Positions 28,158 to 36,961 of a stretch of 40,096 nt of DNA are shown here, in pieces. Below the pieces are notes generated by a model. That model was not told where the DNA came from and ran no database searches. It saw nothing but the letters and a program-made list of their open reading frames with translations. Both the position numbers and the translations under genes were made by a program. The stretch is from a virus: the IMG/VR virus record IMGVR_UViG_3300036859_000445, positions 1 through 40,096 of that record; one strand, given 5' to 3'. How positions within the stretch are numbered: position 1 is the first letter of the stretch; each line of letters opens with the position of its first letter.

Positions 28158-28626
28158 TCCGGTAGAAAAACTTCTTGAACCAATCCCAAATAGGATGCGG
28201 AAACTGAGCCCGCCTGTGGGTTTTGAAATCTTTTCGAGCAGCCCAGCGTGCCGAACCGTAAGTTCCTGCGCAACCAGGGTGAAGGTAGAGAAACTGATTC
28301 CGCTGATTCCGCTGATTCCGCTGATTCCGCTGATTCCGAGGCATTCTTCCTAGCTCCTCTGTGAGTTTCCTAATTTCTTCCTGAGGGAGGTTGAACCACT
28401 CACCTCCATTTCTTATTCTATACCTCTCCAACCGAGAATGCAACTCTTTTTCCACAACATAAGGACAACTAAACACCCCGGCCGCCAACACCCGCAACTC
28501 AAGCCAACTCCCCGTTTGCAGTTCCACAAGCCGACGTTCCAAATCAACGGTTACTCCTATTTTTACCGCTCTCGCTCCACCGCCTTCCAAAACCGCAGGA
28601 CCTATTAAGTACACATAACCGCTCAT
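28144..28626 (-). CDS. GIY-YIG-superfamily protein (T5orf172/MUG113-like)
   Basis: 160 residues. GYVYLIGP..........VKIGVTVDLERRLVELQTGS, then VEKELHSRLERYRIRNGGEWFNL matches the T5orf172/MUG113 branch of the GIY-YIG fold, which includes phage and mobile DNA endonucleases. After about residue 95 an NQR repeat encoded by 9-bp units breaks the sequence, followed by a basic tail. A leaderless promoter (TTGTGG/TATAAT) lies directly upstream. It could be a moron or a homing-type nuclease. Confidence 0.7.
   Translation of the reverse strand: MSGYVYLIGPAVLEGGGARAVKIGVTVDLERRLVELQTGSWLELRVLAAGVFSCPYVVEKELHSRLERYRIRNGGEWFNLPQEEIRKLTEELGRMPRNQRNQRNQRNQRNQFLYLHPGCAGTYGSARWAARKDFKTHRRAQFPHPIWDWFKKFFYRIGIG
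28294..28338. repeat. 9-bp tandem repeat (five CTGATTCCG units)
   Basis: Five exact copies of CTGATTCCG encode the NQR repeats of the GIY-YIG-like protein. Exact identity of units suggests recent slippage expansion. Confidence 0.9.
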
Positions 28627-28632
28627 TCTTTA

Positions 28633-28661
28633 ATTATAACAGAATAACACCCCGGCCACAA
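28633..28661 (-). promoter_or_regulatory. Leaderless leftward promoter
   Basis: On the minus strand TTGTGG and a perfect TATAAT are separated by 17 bp. The -10 box ends 6 bp before the ATG of the GIY-YIG-like gene, so the transcript should start at or next to the start codon. Confidence 0.7.
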
Positions 28662-28670
28662 CTCAAAGGC

Positions 28671-28701
28671 GCCAAAAGGCGCAACCAAAAGGTGCTATAC
28701 T
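28671..28701 (+). promoter_or_regulatory. Rightward promoter of the virion operon
   Basis: TGCTATACT (28693-28701) is an extended -10 box about 33 bp before the terminase ATG; no good -35 is seen. The inverted repeat GCGCC-AAAA-GGCGC lies just upstream between the two divergent promoters and may be an operator. Confidence 0.5.
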
Positions 28702-28734
28702 GTTGCTGACCGCCGACAGAACCGGACAAACCTT

Positions 28735-30417
28735 ATGGAACAGCTAGACCTAAACAAAGAACTTGAGGCCAAGCTTAAAAAACTCCCGGCTGAAGATCTT
28801 CTGTTCTTGAAGTGGCACTTGATGCGGCGACCTAACCAAACCTTGCCGAATCCAATTCCTTACATCTGGTTTTTGTGCGCTGGACGTAATACGGGGAAAA
28901 CCCTGACCGGCTCTTACTCAGTTCTAGAATCAGCCCGTTCTCTTCCAAACCGTTCGGATTGCCGAATTGTAAGGGTTGCGCTTGTTTCTGAAACTTTCCG
29001 AGACGTTCGATTGACGATGCTCGAAGGCGCAACCGGGTTAGTAACAATTATTCCTGATTCAATGATTATCAACTATAACCGCTCGATGGGTGAGTTAAAG
29101 GTTAGATTCCAAACGCCTTTCTATCGAGAAGTTCACTTTTTTGCGTATTCTTCGGAAACCCCAGAACTATTAAGAGGCCCGGCTCATCACATTGTTTGGT
29201 TAGATGAGGTAGCGAAGCTAAAAGATTCTCATGAGAACCCAATTAAGGAAGGAACCACTTGGAGTAACCTTTTGATGGGACTTCGAGAAGGACCCTCTCC
29301 TCATATCATTGTAACAGGTACTCCGGAGAATAGCAAATTAGTAAATTACATCGAAAGCCACCCAGAAACCGTTATAGTTAATATGGGAACGTTTGATAAC
29401 GCTGCTAATGTTCCTGAAGCTCAACTAACAGAACTACGCCGGCTAGACCCCAACTCAAAAGTTTACAAACAAGAAGTTCTAGGTTTAATTGTTCATGATA
29501 ACCCGGATGCGCAATTTAATTTAGATAAAATCAATGAAAATCGAAAAGATTTCACAGAGGACCTAGAAAACCTAGAAAACCTAGAAAACCTAGAAAAAAC
29601 ACTCTTAGTGCTCGGTTGGGACCCTTCCGTTTCAAATAATGAAGATTTGGATGAAGCTGGCATAATTTTAGCTGCTTCACGGACGCAGTCCGTGAAGAAT
29701 GAAGAAAATCAAGTAATTAAACAGACAGATGCATATGTTTTGGAAGATTTTAGCGATTTTATGACTCCAACCCAACAATCTAACAAAATTGTACAGATAA
29801 TTTTTGAAAAAGAGGTGGATGAACTCGTTTTTGAACAAAATCAGGGTGCTGGATTCATTATGACGCAACTTTTTAACGCAATTGGGTACTATTTAGAGAT
29901 TTTAGGCGTTAAAAATGAGGTTTTTAAGAAAGAATTGAAGGTAAAAAGAGAGAAAATTGGGGCTGTGCGACGGTGGAAAGTAACGACACCGTTGCATAAT
30001 TTTATCGTTTGTACAGTTCACGCAAAACAAAATAAGCAGACTCGTGCAGGAACTGCGAGTCTTCAATATGATTTTGGACGGGTACATCACCCAACCCAGC
30101 CATTAAGTAAGCTAGAAGATCAGATGGTTACGTGGAATCCTACGAATACTAAACACTCCCCGGATAGGATGGATGCCTTGGTCTACTGCATTCTAAATAT
30201 TTTCGGATTCGAACACTCATTAGCTCGGACCAGGCGTGCTATACTTGCGGCGCCTCCCAACCCCCAGCAGGAAGGGCTAGGCGCCGGGCGAGAGATGAGC
30301 AAAGGTGCAAGGATATACAGCCTTGATTTTGAAAGAGACATAAGAGAGGGAGCAAGAATCTACAATGACATTTCTAGTTCTCGTAATCCTTACGCTAGCC
30401 GTTTACCGAGTGACTAG
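28735..30417 (+). CDS. Terminase large subunit
   Basis: 560 residues. The ATPase has Walker A CAGRNTGKTLT (48-58), Walker B HHIVWLDEVA (151-160) and a C-motif IVTGTPEN. The nuclease domain begins with LVLGWDPSVSN and has acidic LVFEQNQGAG and PDRMDALVYC. The enzyme cuts concatemers and drives DNA into the prohead. Between the domains sits a repeat LENLENLENLE encoded by 9-bp units (29561-29600). The last 120 bp of the frame include an Arg/Tyr-rich tail overlapping the next gene. Confidence 0.93.
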   Translation: MEQLDLNKELEAKLKKLPAEDLLFLKWHLMRRPNQTLPNPIPYIWFLCAGRNTGKTLTGSYSVLESARSLPNRSDCRIVRVALVSETFRDVRLTMLEGATGLVTIIPDSMIINYNRSMGELKVRFQTPFYREVHFFAYSSETPELLRGPAHHIVWLDEVAKLKDSHENPIKEGTTWSNLLMGLREGPSPHIIVTGTPENSKLVNYIESHPETVIVNMGTFDNAANVPEAQLTELRRLDPNSKVYKQEVLGLIVHDNPDAQFNLDKINENRKDFTEDLENLENLENLEKTLLVLGWDPSVSNNEDLDEAGIILAASRTQSVKNEENQVIKQTDAYVLEDFSDFMTPTQQSNKIVQIIFEKEVDELVFEQNQGAGFIMTQLFNAIGYYLEILGVKNEVFKKELKVKREKIGAVRRWKVTTPLHNFIVCTVHAKQNKQTRAGTASLQYDFGRVHHPTQPLSKLEDQMVTWNPTNTKHSPDRMDALVYCILNIFGFEHSLARTRRAILAAPPNPQQEGLGAGREMSKGARIYSLDFERDIREGARIYNDISSSRNPYASRLPSD

Positions 30418-30691
30418 ATTTTTCTTATTCGATACGCTGATTAAAAGTGAACGTGTAAAACTCCATACATTTCTAACTAAGGGCGAACGGGTCAATAGCT
30501 GGTTTTTTCAAAAGTTGTATGAGTTAACAAGTTGCAGTTGGTGCTTCGGAATTTGGGTTGCGCTTGTTTTAACTTCATTTTATTTCTGGGAGTGCCCACT
30601 AGATTGGACACGGGAACTCTGGGTTTTCTTTGCAGCGGTTGCTGGTGGTGCTGGTCTCCTTCACGCTTTCGAGCCTAACGAATCAGACTGA
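30365..30691 (+). CDS. DUF1360-like membrane protein
   Basis: 108 residues. An N-terminal helix VLVILTLAVYRVTRFFLFD, then ELTSCSWCFGIWVALVLTSFYF and a third helix near the C-terminus. YRxTR...SCxWCxGxW is the signature I associate with DUF1360 phage and Bacillus membrane proteins of unknown function. It overlaps the terminase end by 53 bp. It is typical between terminase and portal in actinophages. Confidence 0.75.
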   Translation: MTFLVLVILTLAVYRVTRFFLFDTLIKSERVKLHTFLTKGERVNSWFFQKLYELTSCSWCFGIWVALVLTSFYFWECPLDWTRELWVFFAAVAGGAGLLHAFEPNESD

Positions 30692-30694
30692 AGA

Positions 30695-30877
30695 GTGACA
30701 CCAGAAATGGAAAAAGCGAAGACAGCAGCATTTCTAACGCCTGTTGATATTTCGCTTTTTAAACTGCGTCATGGGGAAAATCCAGTTCCGGTAATTAATG
30801 AATTAGTTGCAAAGGTTGCAGAACTTACTCAGAGGGTTCAAGTTCTTGAATCTTATTTGATAGGTGATGGTAAATAA
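30695..30877 (+). CDS. 60-aa coiled-coil protein
   Basis: GTG start. A short soluble N-terminus is followed by NELVAKVAELTQRVQVLESYLIG, a two-to-three-heptad coiled coil. The stop abuts the portal ATG. It may act as a portal or scaffold assembly factor by position; not recognised. Confidence 0.55.
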   Translation: MTPEMEKAKTAAFLTPVDISLFKLRHGENPVPVINELVAKVAELTQRVQVLESYLIGDGK

Positions 30878-32467
30878 ATGGGTTTAACAAGAACACCTAA
30901 ACCTAAAGAGCAAGAAAGCCTCCAAGCAGCGGTAATGCCGCTTAAGAGTACTAGTAAAGACGTCTATCTTTCTAATAGGGAGATGGACTTAATTGTTAAT
31001 TCAAGTTTAGATAAAAAGGTTGAATTAGCTTGGTACTATTACGAATCAGTTCCTGAATTACGTTATATCATACGCTATATAGCAAATGCTGTAAGTCAAG
31101 CCAGGCTTTATGTAGGACGAGTTACATCAGACCCCACAAACCCAGAGATTTTAAAAGAAAGCCATCCAGCTAGTCAACTGCTCGAAAGTTTCGCTGGTGG
31201 AATGGTTGGTCAAAGTGAAATGCTTGACCAACTTGCTGTCCAATTGACATTAATTGGGGACAGTCGAATTGCAGGTCCGAAACAAGGGAAAAACGCTCCA
31301 GAACCATTTGATAAATGGAACGTCTTTTCAATCAATGAAATAGTAAGTAGGAATGGGCAACTTTTCTATACTACAGCTGATGGTAGAGAATTACCGCTTC
31401 CAAATAATGTTAAGGCCTTAAGAGTCTGGAGGCGTCACCCACGAAATAGGTGGCTAGCGGATAGTCCAACTAGAAGTAGTATGAGGGTTCTACGTGAAAT
31501 TGACATGCTTGATAAGCATGTTAATGCAACAGGAACAAGTCGGTTATCGGGTGCTGGTTTACTTCTACTATCAGATGAAATGTCATTCCCTGTGAATGAA
31601 GTTGAAACTGATGGTGTTGAAACCGATAATTTTGTAAAATTTTTTGCAGAAGTTATGTCAATAGCTATTAAGAATCCTGATAGCGCTGCCGCAAGAGTTC
31701 CTATCATTGGTCAAGGTTCAGCAGAAGCTATCCAAGCCGCTCGTTATATGACCTTTAGTACTCCATTTGATGAGCAAGTCCCGGAACTGCGTCAGAAGGA
31801 TATACGCCGACTTTCGTTAGGAATGGACATTCTTCCTGAAATCTTATTAGGCTTCTCAGACACTAATAGTTGGGGGAGTTGGCAATCTGACGAAACAACT
31901 CAGCGAATCCATATAACTCCACTTCTTCAGATTATAACTGGCGCTTTGACTATTGGCTGGTTGCGTCCTACGCTTCGAGAGCTTCCTCTTTCTAAAACGA
32001 ATCAAGATATGATTGATTCGCTTGTTATTTGGTTTGATCTTTCAAATCTTCGAGTCAAGCCAAATGTTACTGAAGAAGCTCAGAATATGTATGACCGATT
32101 CGCAATTGGTCAAGATACGTTAAGGCGCGTAAGCGGCTTAACTGAGAGTGATTCACCTACGGGTGAAGAACTGGAACTTCAGATTCTTCTTAAACTGATT
32201 GAAAATGGTAATCCTCAACTCGTAGGCTATGCGATTGATGCGTTAACCGCAAAAGGTGTTATTAATCTTCCTGATGCAACTGAAGCTAATGTACGTTCGG
32301 TTGTGCGGTCTGAGGGTGCTCCTCCAACAGGAAGCCAGCCTGGTACGTCTGAAACGCCTAACGGGCTGCCAGGTGACAGGTCTTTTGATAAAACAGTGAC
32401 AATTCCTGTGAGTGATCCAACAAATCCTGATCCTCATAATAATCATGCGGGGGCGGTGGGTAAATAG
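30878..32467 (+). CDS. Portal protein
   Basis: 529 residues. YYYESVPELRYIIRYIANAVSQARLYVG is the typical N-terminal portal segment; a wing region (to about residue 250), a clip/stem region LPEILLGFSDTNSWGSWQSDETTQRIHITPLLQ and a C-terminal LLQ..LTIGWLRPTL helix follow. The dodecameric portal forms the DNA entry channel at one capsid vertex. Gene order terminase-portal-protease-capsid supports the call. A disordered Pro/Thr/Gly tail ends the protein. Confidence 0.85.
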   Translation: MGLTRTPKPKEQESLQAAVMPLKSTSKDVYLSNREMDLIVNSSLDKKVELAWYYYESVPELRYIIRYIANAVSQARLYVGRVTSDPTNPEILKESHPASQLLESFAGGMVGQSEMLDQLAVQLTLIGDSRIAGPKQGKNAPEPFDKWNVFSINEIVSRNGQLFYTTADGRELPLPNNVKALRVWRRHPRNRWLADSPTRSSMRVLREIDMLDKHVNATGTSRLSGAGLLLLSDEMSFPVNEVETDGVETDNFVKFFAEVMSIAIKNPDSAAARVPIIGQGSAEAIQAARYMTFSTPFDEQVPELRQKDIRRLSLGMDILPEILLGFSDTNSWGSWQSDETTQRIHITPLLQIITGALTIGWLRPTLRELPLSKTNQDMIDSLVIWFDLSNLRVKPNVTEEAQNMYDRFAIGQDTLRRVSGLTESDSPTGEELELQILLKLIENGNPQLVGYAIDALTAKGVINLPDATEANVRSVVRSEGAPPTGSQPGTSETPNGLPGDRSFDKTVTIPVSDPTNPDPHNNHAGAVGK

Positions 32468-35052
32468 TGCCGTGGGAAATAGTAAAACGGGACGATAAAT
32501 ACTGTGTGGCCAAACAGGACTCTGGGTCAACGGTTCCAGGCGGTTGCCATGACTCGAAATCAGATGCGGAAAGTCATCTTCGAGCATTGTACGCTGCTGA
32601 GCCTAAATTGAGTTTTGATGCTTCTGGGCATACTAGCACAGTTTTAGCTGTAATTCCGGAAAATCCTTCACAATTTGCTGTTGAAGGTGGAGATGCTCCT
32701 GAAACTTTACATGTGACTCTTAATTTTCTTGGCAAGGAATTAGCGGATGATGCCAAAGAATTCGCTAAGAAAAAAGCTAAGAAAGTGACTAGTCGTCATA
32801 AGCCACATAAAGCAAAAGTATCTGGATACGGAATACTCGGTTCAGATCAGCCAGCAGCTACGGTTTTATATCTTCAAAGTAATGAATTAGTTGCTATGCA
32901 GCAAGATTCTGCTAATGAGTTGTATGGGTACGGGTATGAGTATACAACTCCGCATCCAAATTATATTCCTCATATGACTTTAGGCTATGGAGTTCCATTA
33001 GAACTTGCTGCTCAATTTCATGGTCAAGAAATTAGTTTAAATCAACTTGCTTATGCAAGTGACGGTTTAGCAGAAACTTATATGCTTGGTGAAGAGTACG
33101 AAGATTCTCCTGAAGTTGGAATTCCTTGGGAAGGTCCAATTGCGTTTGAAAAAACTCCTACAGGTGATGGTCGCTTTTTCGAAGAAGATAGTATTGTTTG
33201 GGATGAGGCTGATCTTCCCATGCCCTTCCGCTGGCAACGAGTATCGGCAGAAGGGCATCAACAGTCCGTCACGATTGGTCGTGTAGACGATATTTGGAAA
33301 GATGAGTCTATCGTAATGGGAAGAGGGGTTATTCTTCCTATCAATGAGGAAGCCTATGAATATCTTAACCTTTTAGAGTTCGGTGCTGCTGGTGGAGTTT
33401 CAGTTGATGGGGATGACTGGAAATTAGCTGAAGTCATTGATCCAACACAGCCTTTACCTGAATTACAAATTTTTACTAGGATTCGAATTCGTGGTCTAAC
33501 AGCAGTTTCAACTCCTGCATTCAAGGACGCTCAGATTTCCTTGGTCTCCTCAGGGGTGGACAAATGCGAAACCGACCCAGAACCCAACATGAACGAGCCT
33601 GTCCATGCTACTATGGAGCCGATGGTTGGTGGGCCACTCTCAAATGTCTCTGTCGATTCTATAAAGGTAGGAGATGGCGTGGGCGAATTAGTTGCTAATC
33701 GAGCGGAGGTAGTAGGTGCCACCGGCACCGGCAGTACCAGTTCAATTACGATTGGAATTGGGACTAAAACTTCAGCTAATTCTTCAATTGCGATTGGTAA
33801 TACTAATTCGACAATTAGTGATTCAGCAGGAACTTATTATATTCCTGAAAAACGTGGTACTTTAATTGCTGCTGCAACAAAGAGTGAGGGGGATGCGGGT
33901 AACTTTCCTGCATCTGATTATGCCTACGTACCAGATCCAGATAAGCCATCAACTTGGAAACTCCGTCTGACTGCAACTCCAGGTGGCCCTCCTGATGCTC
34001 GAATTGTAGGCGCAGCAATTGCAGCGCTTGGTAAGGGATTCAGGGGTAATAAAGTTCAGATTCCTGCAGAAGATTTACCTGCTGTTAAAGCTAAAGTGCG
34101 AGCGGCTTGGAAGAAAGCCAATCCAGACAAGGAGCCTGAGGATATGCCAGACGTAATTAAGGCTTCTGCTGAAATGGAAGCTCTTAATCTCAAAAATCTA
34201 TCTTCTGCATTGAAAAATATAAATGATGTTATTGATGCTCTAGAAGCAGAGCCACCCAAGGTTGCATCGGCATTATCAAATGCTCGTGATACTAAAAAAG
34301 CCATTGATAAAGCCATTGATAGTTATCCAGGTGGAAGTAAGGTTATTTACCCTGTTAGAGTTGTAAAATCTCCTCCGCCTTCTTCGCCTCCACCAAGTAT
34401 GTCTGCATCAATAGGTTTGGATCTACCCCCAGCAGATTGGTTTACTTTATCCGAATTTAATGAGCCAACTCCATTAACGATAACTGACGATGGTCAAGTT
34501 TATGGGCATCTCGCTCTGTGGGATACTTGTCACATTGGTATGCGTGATTGTGTGACTCCTCCAACTCAAGATGATTTTTCCTTTTTCCATCTTGGTGAAC
34601 TGAAAACCCAAGAAGGCGAATCTGTTGCTGTTGGTCATATCACTTTTAATACAGGTCATGCTGCATTTGAAAGTGACCCCTTAACGGCAGCTTCTCACTA
34701 TGATAATACAGGTTCTGTGGGAGCAGATATAGTAGCTAGCAATGGGTCACATGGGATTTGGGTAAGTGGTGCCATTCGTCCTGGTGTTTCTGATGAGGAT
34801 TTGCGCACACTTCGTAGTGCTCCTCTCAGTGGAGATTGGCGCAGGATAGGGAATCAATTAAGGCTTGTTGCTGCTTTAGCAGTAAATACGCCTGGATTCC
34901 CTGTAAGCAGAACTAAAGTTCTTGTTGCTGGTGGGCAACCTGAAGTTCTTCTCTTCTCAACAGTTCCTTCAGATGTAAAACAAGCTCAAACTGAAGGACG
35001 TCAGAAGATTAAGAACCGTATCTTCAAGTCGATTAATAAGGAAGGAAACTAG
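32467..35052 (+). CDS. Multidomain capsid maturation protease with 2H-phosphoesterase-like domain
   Basis: 861 residues, GTG overlapping the portal stop. Domains in order: a small YCVAKQDSGSTVPGGCH..A.SHLRALYA module (12-43); a 2H-phosphoesterase-like domain with two H-x-T motifs, LHVTLNFLG (82-84) and PHMTLGYG (169-171); a prohead-protease-like domain (about 220-360) with GRVDDIWKDESIVMGRGVIL and GGVSVDGDD; a trimeric-adhesin-like SSITIGIGTKT..SSIAIGNTN piece (about 420-460); an actinophage segment SDYAYVPDPDKPSTWKLRL..AALGKGFRG (475-565); and a C-terminal domain LALWDTCHIGMRDC. It probably acts in prohead maturation. Confidence 0.7.
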   Translation: MPWEIVKRDDKYCVAKQDSGSTVPGGCHDSKSDAESHLRALYAAEPKLSFDASGHTSTVLAVIPENPSQFAVEGGDAPETLHVTLNFLGKELADDAKEFAKKKAKKVTSRHKPHKAKVSGYGILGSDQPAATVLYLQSNELVAMQQDSANELYGYGYEYTTPHPNYIPHMTLGYGVPLELAAQFHGQEISLNQLAYASDGLAETYMLGEEYEDSPEVGIPWEGPIAFEKTPTGDGRFFEEDSIVWDEADLPMPFRWQRVSAEGHQQSVTIGRVDDIWKDESIVMGRGVILPINEEAYEYLNLLEFGAAGGVSVDGDDWKLAEVIDPTQPLPELQIFTRIRIRGLTAVSTPAFKDAQISLVSSGVDKCETDPEPNMNEPVHATMEPMVGGPLSNVSVDSIKVGDGVGELVANRAEVVGATGTGSTSSITIGIGTKTSANSSIAIGNTNSTISDSAGTYYIPEKRGTLIAAATKSEGDAGNFPASDYAYVPDPDKPSTWKLRLTATPGGPPDARIVGAAIAALGKGFRGNKVQIPAEDLPAVKAKVRAAWKKANPDKEPEDMPDVIKASAEMEALNLKNLSSALKNINDVIDALEAEPPKVASALSNARDTKKAIDKAIDSYPGGSKVIYPVRVVKSPPPSSPPPSMSASIGLDLPPADWFTLSEFNEPTPLTITDDGQVYGHLALWDTCHIGMRDCVTPPTQDDFSFFHLGELKTQEGESVAVGHITFNTGHAAFESDPLTAASHYDNTGSVGADIVASNGSHGIWVSGAIRPGVSDEDLRTLRSAPLSGDWRRIGNQLRLVAALAVNTPGFPVSRTKVLVAGGQPEVLLFSTVPSDVKQAQTEGRQKIKNRIFKSINKEGN

Positions 35053-35056
35053 TACG

Positions 35057-35251
35057 TTGGGGTGCAACTGCGGAAAAGGAAAAACAACTACTGTAACTGC
35101 GAGTGGTGAGCGCAGACAAACTGTTTATCGGGTAGTGCTTGCGAATGGTACGGTTCATTCGGAGCATGACAACAATCAACTAGCCCGGCTTGCTGCTAAT
35201 GCATCCGGTGGTCGTGTAACCGTGACAAGCAAAGTTGTAAGTAATGTCTAA
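35057..35251 (+). CDS. 64-aa CxC small protein upstream of the capsid gene
   Basis: TTG start with AAGGAA upstream. The protein begins GCNCGKGK and then has YRVVLANGTVHSEHDNNQLARLAANASGG, a pattern of small actinophage proteins found next to capsid genes (DUF7196-like by memory). Function unknown. Confidence 0.65.
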   Translation: MGCNCGKGKTTTVTASGERRQTVYRVVLANGTVHSEHDNNQLARLAANASGGRVTVTSKVVSNV

Positions 35252-35292
35252 CCAAAAGGTTAGTGACAGCAAACTGCGGAGGTGTGTTCTTT

Positions 35293-36885
35293 ATGTTTGA
35301 AATGCCCAACGATATCTCAGGGTTGGCTGTCAATGACCTTTCTGGTCTATTAGCCAGTGCCACTGAGGAATTCAATTCCCTAAATACATCTGAAGACGTT
35401 TCGGATGAAACGCTTGCTCGTATGGCGAGTCTAGCAGATTCAATCGAGACTCTTAATGGTAAAATTACAGAACTTTCTGCTGCTGAAACTGTAGAACTTG
35501 CTGTTGAAGAGCCTGTTGAAGCTACTGTTGAAGTAGCAGAAGTAGTTCCTACTGCTGTAGAGCGTAAGGCAGCACTTGCTAGTCGAGTTCCTGCTCTTAT
35601 AGCTGCTGGTATTTCACAACCTAGTACTACTTCACTTGTGATTCCTGAAGCTAAGCCGTTAGTTACTATTACGGCTGCTGCTGATGTCCAGGGTTTTGCA
35701 GGCCAAGCTCTAACAGTTGATACACTTTCTCAAGCAATTCACATGCGTGCTCGTCGCCTTGTGAACAGTCCAGGCCGGCGTGATATCAACCCAGTGGCTA
35801 GTATTCAAAAATACTACGCTCCCGAGTATGACCTTACACGGTTTAGCATGGGGTCTTCAGATTCTGCTCTAGATGGTGCAGATGTCTGGGACGCAATTGC
35901 TAAGGGTACAACTCCTAATGCTCTAACGGCATCTGGTGGGTGGTGTGCCCCTAGCGAAACACTCTATGACCTTTTTGAAGTAGAGTGTACACGTGATCAG
36001 CTTTTCATGCTCCCTGGGTTCCGTATTCCCAATAACCGTGGAGGGATTCGTTGGCCAATCTTCGTACCCCATGACGAGGACTTCGATCCTAGTTGGGTGT
36101 GGACCGAAACTGACGATATTGTAACTTCAGGTACAAAGCCTTGTATTCTAATTCCTTGTCCTGAGTTTACTGAGTGTCGTGCAGATGCTGTTGGTATCTG
36201 TATACAAGCCGGTAACCTAATGAATATTGCTTATCCTGAGCAAATTCGTTGGTTCGTTGCTCGTGCAATGCGTGCATGGGAACGTGCGAATGCCCTTCGC
36301 CAGCTTAACATTGTTATTGCAGATAGTGTTCCTGTTGTACTAACTGCAACATTCGGTGCTGCTTCTGCAATAATTTCCGCCCTTCTTCTTCAGGCTGCTG
36401 ATTATCGGGAAGAGAATGGCCTTTGTTGCGGGGAGCGCCTTGATGTTATCTTCCCTTGCTTGGTTTCTGACCTAGTTAAGGCTGATATTGCACGTCAAGA
36501 TGGAACACTTTCTATTGGCAATCTTCCTAGTGATGCAGATGTTCGTGCGTGGTTTGCTGCTGCTAACTTAAACGTTACCTTCATTAACCACTGGCAGCGG
36601 ATTGATAGCACTCCTCCTGCAACTACTTGGCCTGCTAGTGTTCAGTTCCTTCTTAGCTATCCTGGTAGCTGGGTGCGGTTCGATAATGGCCGTTTGGACC
36701 TTGGGGTTATTCGTGACTCGGTTCTTAACGCTACTAACGACTTTACCCTACTTTGGTTCGAGGAATTCTATTGCGTAGGTCGCAGGGGTCCACAGAGTCG
36801 GATCGTGACTGTTCCTACTTGCCCACTTGGTGAGGTTGGCGGTCGTAATCCTTCTAGTGGTGAAGTTACTTGTCCTACTCCTTAA
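35293..36885 (+). CDS. Major capsid protein (HK97 type) with scaffold-like N-terminus
   Basis: 530 residues from the ATG at 35293, which has GGAGG 10 nt before; a GTG at 35263 is possible. Residues 1-110 are acidic and Ala/Glu-rich (TVELAVEEPVEATVEVAEVVP), likely a scaffolding delta domain removed on maturation. The rest shows WCAPSETLYDLFEVECTRDQLFMLPGF and ADSVPVVLTATFGAASAIISALLLQAADYREENG.C.GERLDVIFP, the capsid pattern of this phage group. It assembles the icosahedral shell. Confidence 0.85.
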   Translation: MFEMPNDISGLAVNDLSGLLASATEEFNSLNTSEDVSDETLARMASLADSIETLNGKITELSAAETVELAVEEPVEATVEVAEVVPTAVERKAALASRVPALIAAGISQPSTTSLVIPEAKPLVTITAAADVQGFAGQALTVDTLSQAIHMRARRLVNSPGRRDINPVASIQKYYAPEYDLTRFSMGSSDSALDGADVWDAIAKGTTPNALTASGGWCAPSETLYDLFEVECTRDQLFMLPGFRIPNNRGGIRWPIFVPHDEDFDPSWVWTETDDIVTSGTKPCILIPCPEFTECRADAVGICIQAGNLMNIAYPEQIRWFVARAMRAWERANALRQLNIVIADSVPVVLTATFGAASAIISALLLQAADYREENGLCCGERLDVIFPCLVSDLVKADIARQDGTLSIGNLPSDADVRAWFAAANLNVTFINHWQRIDSTPPATTWPASVQFLLSYPGSWVRFDNGRLDLGVIRDSVLNATNDFTLLWFEEFYCVGRRGPQSRIVTVPTCPLGEVGGRNPSSGEVTCPTP

Positions 36886-36897
36886 TTTAGTGGGTTT

Positions 36898-36929
36898 GGG
36901 GGAGGGGTTCATTGTGGAATCCCTCCCCC
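36898..36929 (+). terminator. Strong hairpin after the capsid gene
   Basis: GGGGGAGGG and CCCTCCCCC pair perfectly (9 bp) with a 14-nt loop, 12 nt after the capsid stop. No T-run follows, so partial termination or mRNA stabilisation upstream of the less expressed structural genes is likely. A second hairpin CTCTCA/TGAGAG directly precedes the GAGGAGG ribosome-binding site of the next gene. Confidence 0.65.
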
Positions 36930-36961
36930 CTCACTCTCAGCCTTTGAGAGGAGGCTAAATA

